Below are positions 46,700 through 59,059 of a stretch of 64,000 nucleotides of DNA, piece after piece (position 1 is the first letter of the stretch; every line of letters starts with the position of its first letter). Made by a program: the position numbers and the translations under genes. The stretch spans positions 43,488,540-43,552,539 of the forward strand of contig CM040432.1 in the NCBI GenBank assembly GCA_022702705.1, written 5' to 3'. The notes under the pieces were generated by a model. The model did not search any database. It was not told where the DNA came from and was given only the letters and a program-made list of their open reading frames with translations. This DNA is from Papilionanthe hookeriana x Papilionanthe teres. Taxonomy: Eukaryota > Streptophyta > Magnoliopsida > Asparagales > Orchidaceae.

Positions 46700-48240
46700 G
46701 CTCAAATTGGTCAACCCCTCCATTTTGGCTAGGTGCACCACCCAAGGCTTGGTTTAGGCTGAATAGAAAGTGATTTAGGTCAGCTTAATCAGTGGGGAAT
46801 GGTCACCATCCAAGTACAATTAAGCTTAAGCAAGATTTAGTGGAATCATGGGAGTGGTTAATCACCTTTAGGAATTAAGGAAAGAGTCTCCTCCTTTTGC
46901 CCAAAATGGCATGGTGACATGTAAAGAGGCTCTCATGGCTTCCATGTGGCTCATGCATGGCTTCATGGCTCACCTTTGGCTTCGGGAAAAGTCAAGTCAA
47001 TTTCATGGAAATGGATTTAAGAAAAATTTTGGTATTTAGGAGTGATTTGGCATGAGGCTTGATTTGGAATTATTTGATGATGGGATTATAACTTAGGGAA
47101 TGGCTTTGATTAAATGGATGGCAAATGAAAATGTCATGTGGGCTTTAGGGCCAATTTTGGGCTTTTGTATTTGGTGGAAATGGGCTTTTAGGAAGGTTTA
47201 GGGAAGTGGGCTTTTGGATTTTAAAATGGAATTTAGGATGGAATTTTAGTAAAGGCTTGGGCCAAATAATTGTTGGGTTTAGCTCATGGATGTGTCATGA
47301 GTGACTTGGAGCAAATCGGGAGTGATTTGGGTTTGAATTGGGTTGAATTTGGGCTTCTTTGGTGAATGAGCCAATATAGGTCAAATTGGGCTAACTTTGG
47401 CCAATGTTGGGCTAGGGTTGAAATTGATGTAAAATTAATGTTGGGAAATGTTTATGGGAGTGTTTCAAAGAGGTTTTGACTTTGGTTGGGCTTTGATTTT
47501 GGGGTTTGGGCTTATTTGGGTTAGGTTCTGGGTTTAGGTCAAAATTGGGCTTTTTGGTTTTGGGTTGAATTTAAGTGGGGTTTGGGCTTAAATTTTGGGC
47601 AAATCATGTTAGTGTTTTGTTTGTAGGGATTTTAAGGAAGTTTTAGAAAAGATTTGGGGGTTAATTGGAGTTGAATTGGGTGAGTTTGGGTTAGGTTTGG
47701 GTCATGGGTCCAAATTGGGCTTTAAGGCCAAAAGTAAAATTGGATCCAAATGTCAATCAAATTGAACTTGGATTTGGTCTAGCATGGTGTTGGGAATGTT
47801 GAACTGAAGTTTAGAATTGAATTGGACCAGAATTTGGGTCAATTGGGTAGGCTTGGTTTGACATTGGGTTCACTTTGGGTTAAAATGGGTCAAATTGGGG
47901 GTTTTGATAAAAGTGGGGTAAATTGACAAAATTGGCCCATTGTATAGTTGAACAAAATGAAATTGGGAATATTTGGGATTTTCTGGAATTTTCTAAGAAT
48001 TTTCTGAATTTTTGGTTTTTTGGGTCAAGAGGGGTATTTTGGGTATTTGGAGGGTATTGGGAGGTATTTTTGGAATTTTTGGTATTTTGGGTATGAATGA
48101 TCAATTTGAGTAATGTGGGAATGTTTGGGATTGATTTGGAGGAATTTTTGGTGATTTGGAAATTTTTGAGAAATTTGGGTAGTTTCAAGGGTTTTGGGTA
48201 GGCTAAGCGGGTGTAGGGTCCCGGGGGTCAAAAATTGAAA
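46700..48240 (+). repeat. G/T-rich, C-poor stretch of D1
   Basis: Dense GGGTTT, TTTGGG and AATTGGG motifs with few C residues on the plus strand, especially 47140-48200. The resulting absence of stops gives long empty frames on the minus strand that are not genes. The strand could form G-quadruplex or R-loop structures. Confidence 0.75.
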
Positions 48241-48743
48241 ATTTGGAAAATTGAAGATTTAGTGAATATAAGTGGAATAAAATCATTTTGGTTGAGCTAT
48301 GAAGCCATATCAAGCCCACATGAGCCATGAAGGGACTCATTTGAGGCATCCAATATGTTGTTCCTAACCCTTTTAGCCAAGGGCTTAGGGGTTAAGGACC
48401 ATCCATGTGAATCACCTACATGAGTTAGGAGGTCAAGCTGAGTATAGGTGTGTGAAAGTGTAGTGTATAAATGTAGTGTGTGTGTAAGTCAGCCCTTCAC
48501 CGCACCAGTGTCACCTGCAAGGGCATCCTAAGGCCAAAGAGTCTTATAGGAAACTCATCCTTTAAACTTCCACATTTAATTTCAACCCTCTAGGTGATTA
48601 GGGGTCTACAATCAAGCTTGTGGGGTTTGCTGGGAGTCAAGAGGTGTTTTGACTTCTAAAGGGTAGGTTCCATTTCTAGTCCTCTAAGACAGTCAAAGGA
48701 AAAGCCTAAGGCTAGATCTTAAGTACTAAAAAGAAGAAGAGAA

Positions 48744-48764
48744 GACCTCATCAAAAATGAGGTC
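48744..48764 (+). other. terminal hairpin of D1
   Basis: GACCTCAT-CAAAA-ATGAGGTC is a perfect 8-bp stem with a 5-base loop, four bases before the element's end. The identical structure is present in D2. Confidence 0.85.
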
Positions 48765-48773
48765 AACACACTA

Positions 48774-50025
48774 ATTAAGGTTAATTTTAAGAATTTAAAG
48801 AATACATAACTACCAAATCATAAGACTTTAAAATTTTCATTTATTCCAAGAATAATTGCAATCTATCATATTAAGGTCACATAGATAATTTACAAGAAAA
48901 AGATTTTCATGAAAATTTTTTTTAGTAAAGATGCTTGTACATAAAAATTAAGTTAAATATGTAATTAATTTTCTTCCTATAAGATAATTCAAGTGAAGCC
49001 AATTTTTGATTAGACATCTCCTCAAGCTTCTCCTCACATTTTTTTAAGGATATTTTTCAATCCTCCATTTTTTTGTTTAATTTGTGAGGATTACTATATC
49101 TAGATAGCCTGTTAATGATTTTGAACTTCACTATCCTTAACTTATATTTAAAAACTTATACATTTTCACTTAATAAATATGACATTTTTAATAAGTATTT
49201 TTCAAAAATTATTTCAATCTTTTCTTTTTCAAGTAATAATCTTGATTCCTTAGTATTTCAAAAATACAAATCTCTTTACTATAAATAGAAAAATTTTTAA
49301 TCTTATTATTCTTTAACTTTAATAATTCTATTCTTAAAATCAATCAAAATTATTGAAATTTTAGTTAAGTTTACTAAATTATTTATAAATTCAAAAATTT
49401 AAGTAATCTTAAATAAATTTTTCATTCTTTATGTTATGTTAATATTTTTAAAGAAAATATTAATACATTAAGAACAAATAATATTTAAATTTCAAAGAAT
49501 TGTTCCTTTCCACAAACTTCAGTTTTGGTATAAACATGAATCATGAAAATTTCTAAAGTATGAGAGAAAGAATAACATATTTTTACCAGAAATTTTTATA
49601 AGTATATAAAAAATAATCTAGAAAGGAAAATTTTATTTCTACACATGCTTTTTGTAAATATAAAAAAAGGTCTAGCATATATAGAAGAATTTTAGTAAGC
49701 AGGATCAATTTCTACAAAAATCATATTTTTTAATTATTTATATATATATATATATACATATTTTATATTTTTTTATTATTTATTTTTTTATAATAATTTT
49801 AAACAAAAATAACTAAACTAAACAGGTGTTCAAATCACTATACTAAAACAGAAACAAAACATCTCATTACAGAAATAAACTCTAACAATCCAACATCATC
49901 AGTACATCAATAAGTGTCTCAGAACAATGCAACAAACATAAAAATAAACAAATCATCACATACATGAAAAACTAACACACTAACAAAACATAACATAAAT
50001 AATACAAATACATGACCCTAAAAAT
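48774..50025 (-). other. 3' noncoding interior of B1 between D1 and the ORF
   Basis: AT-rich host sequence continuing B1 on the far side of D1. It includes a short (TA) run near 49738-49756. No genes. Confidence 0.5.
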
Positions 50026-50435
50026 CTACTCATCACTAGCTGTCTCCTCATCCTCGTCATCATCAAAAGAAAAGTCTACATTCTTGTTTTGGATATCAAA
50101 TGGTGAAAATCTAGGGCAGGTCGGGAACTGAACTGAAGGATCACCCTTTAGGAATCTAACAAGAGACTCAGAATACTCAGCATCAAAATCACTCTTCCTC
50201 TGGGTGAAAGAAAGATAATCCAATTTCAAATCTATAGTATCTACTCTACACTGGGTCAAAAGTAACATATTCTGCTGCTTTATAAATTTCTCATGCATAT
50301 TCTTCCAAAAACTAGATGGTGGCTCAGTAGCAGAAGTAGAGGGTCCAAAAGTAGAAGGTCTACCAGAAGTAGGTAATGAACTAGAGGGTGCGGTAGAACT
50401 CTTACCTCGGAGTCGATCATAAATACTGACACTTT
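50026..50435 (-). pseudogene. C-terminal part of the B1 env-position ORF
   Basis: The minus strand reads a Ser/Thr/Pro-rich linker (KSSTAPSSSLPTSGRPSTFG), then a helical segment (MHEKFIKQQNMLLLTQCRVD) and an acidic tail ending in a stop at 50026. It is the continuation of the frame at 58718-57961, separated from it by D2. At the D2 cut the frame is the same on both sides. Confidence 0.65.
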
Positions 50436-52544
50436 TGTACGGCTTATTTTTAGGTTAAGTGTTGTATTTTTGAAAAGGAGGTCGCCTACAGAAATTGTCG
50501 GCAAAATTTAAATTTTAAATTTAATTTAAATATATATATAATTTAGAAAGTAATATTTGATTTTGAAAATAATTTTAATTTTGAAAATTTTAAGATGTGA
50601 AATCAAACCGATCTCACATCCCAAATAGTTTATATAAACGAGCACCGCACCACAAACCGTGTATCTATTCCGAAGAATAGACACACTGCTTGATAATGGG
50701 GCTCTTTTAGATAAACTAGAAAGGTTTGTGACATCCGTTTGGTCTGCGAACCAATTTTATAAGCCGACAAAATCCCCTGCTTAATATGAAAGCATTAAAC
50801 AGGGTTTATATTACCTGGGTTCTTTAAAATTCCCTATAAGGGCAAGCCCCTATAGTTAATTACATCTTAAGTGACGGGAATCACCTAAGAAAACTCTTGA
50901 TAATAATCAATAATTCTGCTCTCAAGAATTTCAAAGTTTAAGTTTTCAAAGGATTGAATTTTGGAATTTCAATAGGGAATGGATCAAATTTGGAAGATTT
51001 TATTTTAGGATTTCAAAGGAAGAAAGGTAGGAGAAATTACGGATTCGAAGCGAACTTCGGTAATTTCCCGGCTATCCTATTGTTTGGCTTGAATTTAGGA
51101 AGATCCTAATATCTATTTAATGTTTTGATCTTGCCAATTTTAATTAATTTTGACTTACATTCATATGATAGAATCACATAAGTAGCCTTGAAGTTATGAG
51201 GGTATATGTCGTATCAAACGACTACCTCGGAGTCCTAAGACTGGTTAGAGCTTAATTTACATGACATGATCATGCAAATGCCTAACGAAGAGTTGAGGAT
51301 TTATGTTGCACTAAGCAAACTACCTCGAAATCCTATGGCTTAGTTATTTAATTCTAAGAAAGTTTTGCTGAAGTAGACTCAGGTTTTGCTGATGACGATG
51401 GCCGTGCTGCCCACCATGCTCCGAGCTCCTTGTTGTTGCAGAGGTCTAGTTTTAGAAGTCATAAATCAGGAGATGAGAAAAGTGTTTTGGTTTAGAGAAA
51501 ATCTTAATTTCCAAGTGTCCTTTTTATATTTTATTTAAAACAAATCTTAAAGTTGATTATAACGACACCGGTTAAGATCGCACGGTTCCATCCTTCCGAC
51601 ATCGTTATTTTTATCGGATTCACTTAGTCCAGATGAATTTGCTAAACTCAACTAAATGAGTTCCACACTTTCATTTAGACCGTGGGAAATCCCGTTAGCA
51701 ACACGTAGGTTACATCATCCGAGGTATTCCCGATCATCCAACAGGACGTTTTAATTTAGTTGTAATCATAGTTTTGTGTTCGTTTGTGATTAAATTTTGA
51801 GTTGTTTTATATTTTGAAATGTTGTGGCGGTGAATTTTATCTTGCAATGACTTTTTACTTAGTTTTGGTTTCGGCTTTAGGGACTATCCTAAAGGTGTGG
51901 GTTTTCATGCAACAATTTGTTTATCATGCAAGAAAAGTAAGTACGATGCGATTGAATAAATTACAATAAAGTAAATTGCAATACAATAAAAGCGTACCTG
52001 GAGGATCTTCCCGTCATCCCAAGCTGCACTTAAAACACAATTAAAATATTTAAGCAAGTTCCTAGGTAAAACTAAGGGAAGGGTTATGGTTTTCTACCAA
52101 ATTCCTAATCCTATAGCTAGTCATTTCCTATGACGTCTAGGTCCTTGTGTTTTGGTTTGAGGATGATTTTATTCATTAAAAAACAATTAAGTTCAATTGT
52201 TCTTATAAGTATCCTATCATATTGAGGAAGTGCTTAAGAAGAATCTTAAACATCTTCTCAATATTGCTAGAATTGTTTTAAGTCCAAATGAATTTAATTA
52301 TACAAATGAATTAATCGTCCAGGAATTCAGGTTTTGTTATCTTACTCTGTGAACCAGGACATCTGAATATCCTATAAGTGAAGTATCATTTCATTTAATG
52401 TTCTATTTAGGAGTTATGATAATAAAAGTTTTCGAGGGCAAATTGGTGTTCCAATGATTTATGATTTAGTTTAACTTCAGTTAAAGGGTTTAATTTTGGA
52501 ATAGTGTTCAAGTTGCTTTATATTTAATTTCTTTATGTCTTAGG

Positions 52545-52985
52545 TGATGTTATTTAATTCAATTTAATTTAACTTTAATTTAATTTAATTTAGTTTCAAT
52601 TTTGATTCGATTTAACTTGATTTTAATTTTAACTTGATTCTATTATTTAATTTAATTTAATTCAATTTAGTTTGATTTGATATGAATTAATTTAATTTAA
52701 TTTAACTTGATTTAATTTATTTTAATTTAATTTCCTTTAATTTAATTTAATTTGATTTAATTTTAATTTAATTTAATTTAACATGTTTTAATTTAATTTA
52801 ATTTAATTTAATTTAATTTAATTTAATATGTTTTAATTTAAATTAATTTAATTTAATTTAACATTTTTTTAATTTAATTTAGTTTAATTTAATTTAATTT
52901 ACTTAATTTGTTTGATTTAATTTAATTTAATCTTTAATTTAATTTTATTTTTAATTTTAATTTAATTGAAAATTTAAAAAGAGTT
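52545..52985 (+). repeat. (TTTAA)n degenerate array in D2
   Basis: Counterpart of the D1 array, rearranged, with long perfect TTTAA runs near 52795-52825. Confidence 0.9.
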
Positions 52986-54784
52986 TAATAATTTAACTTT
53001 TTTTTTAATTTAATTTAATGCTTAAGTCCTTTAACATTTTAAAACTTAAGTTTGAATTATCATTTTAATTAAGAATTAAATATTATTGAGATGATTAATT
53101 TAGGGATTTTTAAATTAAAGAATAAATCTCTTCCTAATAATATCCCTATTTTAATAATTCCAATTTTATTATTCTTCCAAATTTGATCAATTATTTAATT
53201 AAGGTTTATTTTAATTATCTTCAAATTGTTTAATAGGTTTCTACCCTTTAATTATTTAAATTTCAATCATCCAAATCAGATTAAGATCAAATATTTTATT
53301 TGTTAATTTTATTAAACCTAAAGTTTTAATTAAGGGTTAAAATTTTAATTACCATTTTGCCCTTCAAACTTAATAATTTCATAACTCACTAAATTGAGCT
53401 TGAATGAACTTGAAATTTTTATGTGACTTCACTCATATGCCAATAAAGACATGAGAGGAGAAAATGTGAATTTTCTGTATTTAATTTATTTATGTAATTA
53501 TTTTTGGTAGAAAATAGAGATTTCCAAGGAAAATTTAATAATATGACCAAGGGAAAGTTTCTGTCCTTAAGAAAATTATGGGACATTCCTAATGACCAGA
53601 GGACCACTTGGACCAATTTTGGTGATTTTTTGAATTATATTATTTTTATTATAATTATTTTAATTTTTGGAGTATTAATTAATTTAAAAATAAAATAAAG
53701 GTTGAAAAATGAATTTTATATTTTTTAAAAATCTCTCTGATATCATGGAAATCAGTGAATCAATTTTTACAATTTTCTGATTTTTCTTTGATTTATTAGA
53801 ATTATTTTAATGGAAATACTAAAAATATACATTTTTTTAATTTTAAAATTACCTTAGGGCTTTAAAATTTAATATCTCATTATAGAGACTTAAGAAAAAT
53901 ATGGGGTTTGTTCCTAAATGATTAAAATTTAAAATGTGACATTTTGGTGAATTTTATTATTTTTGTGTTTCTTATTATTTTTTAATTATTAAAATATTAA
54001 AATAATATCAAAAAATCAACTTTTTTAGAAAATTGAAATTTTAATTTTCTTAAATTCCCCTGATATCAGAGAGGCTCCAAAACCAATTTAGTGAATTTTT
54101 GAGAGGTATTTTGAAAGTTATGAATTTTTAAAGTTTAAAATGGCTAAATGGTTTAATCAATCCATTTAGTAAGGCTAACCAAGTCCAATTGACTTCAAAT
54201 TTTTATGGTGGGTTCCTCTGATCCTAAAGGTTAGTGAAGAATTGATTTCAAGTCAATTTGATGTATGGTTAACTCTAATTAATTAGGGATCTATTTTGGG
54301 TGTTTAAGCCAATTAGGGTTATTTTAAATGAATGAACTCAAAACCTATTTTTCCTAGGGTCCTCTCGGTCATAAGAGACATCACCAAATTTTCCTAGAAT
54401 TTATTTCACAACATGCTAATTATTGGAATTAAAATACTCAAAACAAGCAACATGAATTTGAAAAATCAATAACTTCTCATAGGATGGCCTCTGACTTTGG
54501 AAAATTCAGGGAATGTTCCTAAATTCAGAGGCTTCAAAAGCCCTATGGTCTCATGCCATGGTGAATTTCCTATATGCATGGAGAATTAAAACAATGCAGA
54601 AGGGAAATAAATCATTAAAAATAAAATACTTGATGAAATTAAATAATTTCTTTTCTACATTATTCTCCTCTGTTCACTGAGCAAGAGGGTATTTTTTATT
54701 TTATTTTTCTGATTTTCCTACATAAACTTATGCATTTTTGAAGTTTAGGGGAATTAAATAAATCAAAAATACCCTAATTTTCTA

Positions 54785-55820
54785 TTTATCCACGCGGCGC
54801 CGCGTCAACCTCGGCAGCTCCGAAAGGCCACGCGGCGCGTTCGGTTCGTCGCAGCCATCCGACTCGCCGCTCCGGGGCCCCGCCGTGTCGTTCCATCTCC
54901 CGATCCGACGCGATCCTCGGCCGTCCGTCCGCGCGTGTATTAAATGAACGACATCCGTTCATCGTCCCCAAGCGTCCTCACCCGAGAGCCGTCCACACTA
55001 AATCCCTAATATCTCACTCAATACTCAATGGATTTTCGTGTTCTTATGCTCTATGGATTCGTCTTGAAGAGACGAATACATCTATACGGTGATCATGCAT
55101 TGAAATTAAAGCATTTGAAATATAGAATCTCCAGAAGCTCGGGATGAAGAATTAGCTCATACCTTTGCTCGCAGAAGTGTGGCTTCAATCCGAGGGTCGA
55201 GTCACCTTCGATTGGATCCCAGCGAAGCTCCGCATGAAGTCTCCCGGTCCGATGAATCGCCTAGGTATGATTTCGACCACGGCTCGATCACAAAGCTTGG
55301 AGGCCGGAGCAACCGGGTGGCTCGGAGAGGGGCTTTTGCTCGGTGGACTCCTTCCCTCGGTCCGGTGTGTAGGACCAATCAATTTGAGGATTGATCCACC
55401 GTGGAGAAGTGTCCTGGTTTTGGGTGGAATTTTGGCCGAGAAATCGGGCTCTGTTGGTGGGGATCGGGGCAAATTGTCACCGGGGATCAACTCGCTCTAA
55501 GTATGGAGAGTGTTCTGGAACAATTTAGGCGGTGGTTACGGTAAGGTCCGGTTCCAGCACCTCTCATGGCCGAGAGGGGGTGATGCTTAAATAGGAGAGG
55601 GTGGAGGGCCTCCTGTGGAGAGTTAGGGCTTGGGATCGACTGCTCTGGCAAGAGAAGAACAGCCTGCAATGGCCACCGGGGATGGGGCAGCTCGGCAGGT
55701 GAGAATTCCAAGTTTGGGCTCACATGCGAGCTCTCGGCTCAGTGGTTTCCGGCGGCCGTGGTGGTCGGCCGGCCGCTCTCGAGTCACCATCTTGTTCAGG
55801 TGGGTCAGGGCTGGGGTTTA
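54785..55820 (+). promoter_or_regulatory. CpG-rich island of D2
   Basis: Counterpart of 45600-46640. TATTAAAT is at 54938-54945 and the ATTCGTCT-TGAAG-AGACGAAT hairpin at 55057-55077, both conserved. It is slightly more GC-rich than in D1, which suggests less cytosine decay. Confidence 0.5.
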
Positions 55821-55899
55821 GTGTAGGCAATTGGAAAATGCCATGTGTAAAGCACTTGGATCAAAATGGCATGGGGATATGGCTAATCTTAGCTAGGTT

Positions 55900-57420
55900 T
55901 GGTCAACCCATTTGTTTGGACTGGGTTCACCTCCCCAAGGCTAGCCTTGGGCTGAGAAAATCAGTTAGGTTAGCTGGTCAAAAGGTGGTGATGTCCTTAT
56001 CCAAGAATATTTGGATTAAATCTTGGTTAAGGGGTATCATGGGTGAGGTTAAAGACTTTTAGGAATTAAGGAAAGCTCCCCTCCTCTTACCCAATGTGGT
56101 ATGGTGACATGTAAAGAGGCTCTCATGGCTTCCATGTGGCTCATGCATGGCTTCATGGCTCATCTTTGGCTCGGAAAAGTTGAGTCAATTTCATGGAAAT
56201 GGATTTAAGAAAATTTTGGTATTTTGGTGGGAATTTGTATGAAGCTTGATTTGGAATCGTTTAATGATGATTTTGAAACTTAGGGGTGACATCAATTAAA
56301 GGTATGATGAAAAGAAATTGCCATGTGGGCTTTAGGGCCAATTTTGGGCTTTTGTATTTGGTGAAAATGGGCTTTTAAAATGGTTTAGGGAAGTGGGCTT
56401 TTGGATTTTAAAATGGATTTTAGGATGAAATTTTGGCAAAGGCTTGGGCCAAATAATTGTTGGGTTTAGCTCATGGATGTGTCATGAGTGATTTGAAGCA
56501 AGTTGGGAGTGATTTGGGTTTGAATTGGGTTGAATTTGGGCTTCTTGGTGAATGGGCCAATATAGGTCAAATTGAGCTAACTTGGGCCAATGTTGGGCTA
56601 GGGTTGAAATTGATGTAAAATTAATGTTGGGAAATGTTTATGGGAGTGTTTTAAAGAGGTTTTGACTTTGGTTGGGCTTTGATTTTGGGGTTTGGGCTCA
56701 TTTGGGTTAGGTTTGGGTTTAGGTCAAAATTGGGCCTTTTAGCTTTGGGTTGAATTTGAGTGGTGTTTGGGCCTAAATTTTGGGCAAATCATGTTAGGGT
56801 TTTGTTTGTGGGGATTCTAAGGAAGGTTTAGAAAAGATTTGGGGTTAATTGGAGTTGAATTGGGTGAGTTTGGGTTAGGTTTGGGTCATGGGTCCAAATT
56901 GGGCTTTAAGGCCAAAAGTGAAATTGAATCCAAATGTCAATCAAATTGGACTTGGATTTGGTCTAGATTGGTGTTGGGAATGTTGAATTGAAGTTTAGAA
57001 TTGAATTGGACCAGAATTTGGGTCAATTGGGTAGGTTTGGTTTGACATTGGGTTCACTTAGGGTTAAATTGGGCCAAATTGGGGGTTTTGACAAAAGTAG
57101 GGTAAATTGACAAAATTGGCCCATGGTGTAGTTGTACAAAATGAAATTGGGAATATTTGGGATTTTTTGGAATTTTCTGGGAATTTTTTGAATTTTTGGA
57201 TTTTTGGGTCAAGAGGGGTATTTTAGGTATTTGGAGGGTATTGGGAGATATTTTTGGAATTCTTGGTATTTTTGGGTATGGATGATCAATTTGAGTGATG
57301 TGGAAATGTTTGGGAATGGTTTTGGGGAATTTTGGGTGATTTGGAAATTTTGGAGGATTTCAAGGGTTTCGGGTAGGCTAGGCGGGTGTAGGGTCCCGGG
57401 GGTCAAAAAATTGAAAATTT
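55900..57420 (+). repeat. G/T-rich, C-poor stretch of D2
   Basis: Same composition and order as in D1. The shared empty minus-strand frame near 57209-57406 is a by-product of base composition. Confidence 0.75.
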
Positions 57421-57935
57421 GAAAAATTGAAGATTGGGTTTATGTAAGTGGAATGAAATCATTTTGGTTGAGCCTTGAAGCCATATCAAGCCCACATGAG
57501 CCATGAAGGGACTCATTTGAGGCATCCACTATGTTGTTCCTAACCCTCTGACGCAAGGGCTTAGGGGTTAAGGACCATCCATGTGAATCACCTACATGAG
57601 TCGGGAGGTCGAGTTGGGTATGGGTGTGGTTTTAGGAGGTGTGTGAAAGTGTAGTGTATAAATGTAGTGTGTGTGTAAGTCAGCCCCTTCCCCGGACCAG
57701 TGCCACCTAGTAGCGGTCCTAAGTGCCAAAGAGTCCTATAGGAACTCATCCTTTAAACTTCCACATTCGATTTCAGCCTCTCAGGTGATTAGGGGTCTAT
57801 AGTCAAGTTTGTGGAGTTTGCAGGGAGTTAAGAAGTGGTTTGAATTTCTAAGTGGTGGGTCCCAATTCTAGTCCTCTAAGATAGTCAAAGGAAAAGCCTA
57901 AGGCTAGATCCTAAGTACTAAAAAGAAGAAGAGAA

Positions 57936-57956
57936 GACCTCATCAAAAATGAGGTC
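57936..57956 (+). other. terminal hairpin of D2
   Basis: GACCTCAT-CAAAA-ATGAGGTC, four bases before the end, identical to D1. Confidence 0.85.
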
Positions 57957-57960
57957 AACA

Positions 57961-58718
57961 ACTTTCTCATCCAATGGGCTTGGTAAACTTGAGCTTCTCC
58001 TCTGATAGCTCAGCCACAACTCCAACACTTTCACACAAAGAATAAATCAGAGATGGGAATCCCAATCCCACAGAAGTGCTAGAACGAGCAGTGGCCTCTA
58101 CAGAATCATAAATAATACTCCCAACATCAATAGGCTTCCTCTCCTGTATGCAATAGTTGAGGATAGCTCTGTCCTTTGTAACCTCACTCAAATGGTTGGA
58201 TGGAAAGAGGCGAGCAGAAATAAAGTAATTCCATGCCTTAGAAACACCATTTAGCTTAGTAGATGAAAAATTTACCTTTTTTTCGTTACAGATCTTCCAA
58301 GCTCCAGTACCATCAGTCAAATTTGTAATAATCATCTCCAAATCTCCCTCAGATGGAGATAATCAAGAATAGTAGCACTCAATGTTCGGTGGCAGGCCGT
58401 AAAAAATGTTGATTCTCTCTGGAGTAAATCCTACTCCAACTCCTCTCACTAAGATCTCATAATCTTCGACATCCATGAAATTCGCATAAAATTTCCTGAC
58501 GATAGGGTAACAGCAATAGCAGTGAAGTAACAGAATAGTTGTCAGTTCAGTGCAACGATGGTATCTTCAATCCTTCCACCAGGATTGTAGAAACTCCTCT
58601 CCGAGATAAATTTTCTTATCGTAACAAAATTGTTGTAACGAAAATGTGCTGTGGCAGTAGCAAACTTGCTACGATTGAAATTTTCTTGTTCTTTCCCTTG
58701 CTTAGATTTTGGAGCCAT
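57961..58718 (-). pseudogene. B1 ORF downstream of integrase (putative plant transposon protein / env-position)
   Basis: ATG at 58718, directly after a pyrimidine-rich CTTTCTCTTACGTTTAG that looks like a splice acceptor. After a frameshift the chain shows VRKFYANFMDVED, VGFTPERINIFYGLP, SKAWNYFISARLFPSNHLSE, YCIQERKPIDVGSIIYDSVE and GFPSLIYSLC. This pattern is that of the plant 'putative transposon protein' family found in Athila-like elements where other elements carry env-like genes. Stops occur near 58345 and at 57967-57969, and D2 cuts the ORF at 57960. Its role is unknown. Confidence 0.65.
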
Positions 58719-59059
58719 CTAAACGTAAGAGAAAGAAAACGCAAAATAAATTAAAGGATCAAAATAATAAGCTTATTTAGGCTTTTAAAAACTTAAATAA
58801 AGCTTCAAATCCATGGATTAAACTCCAAAAATAAAAAATTTTCGGTTTTGCTTAAAAGTTGAAAAATCCATGGTGAAAATAAAAAATAAATGGATTAGAA
58901 GGTAGATCTGACCTCGAGATGAAGAAATCGAGTGATTCTAAGCTCAAAAACTAAAAAATCCGGCCTAAAAATGGATCCTTAAGGTTGATTTTCGTTAAAA
59001 ATGGAAGAAGAAGGGAGCTTAGGTGTCTTTAATGGCGTCGGTGGGTTTAAAAACCCGAC

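Larger units (their letters stand above)
41305..48768 (+). mobile_element. D1: 7.46-kb TG...CA element without coding domains (giant solo-LTR candidate)
   Basis: It begins TGTCGGCATTATTTTTAGG and ends ATGAGGTCAACA. CACTA flanks it on both sides (41300-41304, 48769-48773), a 5-bp target duplication as made by LTR-retrotransposon integrases. Internal layout: AT-rich 5' part, (TTTAA)n array, AT-rich middle, CpG-rich island with TATTAAAT, a G/T-rich C-poor stretch, and a 3' tail ending in a hairpin. It has no recognisable retroelement domain and its beginning is not repeated near its end. It aligns along its whole length with D2, differing by many substitutions and small indels. Orientation is assigned by the TATA-like box and could be reversed. 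Confidence 0.85.
50436..57960 (+). mobile_element. D2: 7.53-kb TG...CA element, second copy of D1
   Basis: It begins TGTACGGCTTATTTTTAGG and ends ATGAGGTCAACA. ACTTT flanks it at 50431-50435 and 57961-57965. It is colinear with D1 over the full length. The different target duplications, and its position inside the env-position ORF of B1, show an independent insertion rather than a segmental duplication. Confidence 0.87.

Noticed and set aside
47880..48231. Minus-strand Asn/Pro/Ser-rich frames at 47880-48231 and 57209-57406
   Set aside because: They arise from the C-poor plus strand, which lacks stop codons in that reading direction. They show low-complexity repeats rather than protein features.
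41305..57960. D1 and D2 as a segmental duplication, or as the two LTRs of one element with a 1.7-kb interior
   Set aside because: Each copy has its own different 5-bp flanking duplication. The sequence between and beyond them is continuous B1 retrotransposon, including an ORF that continues across D2.
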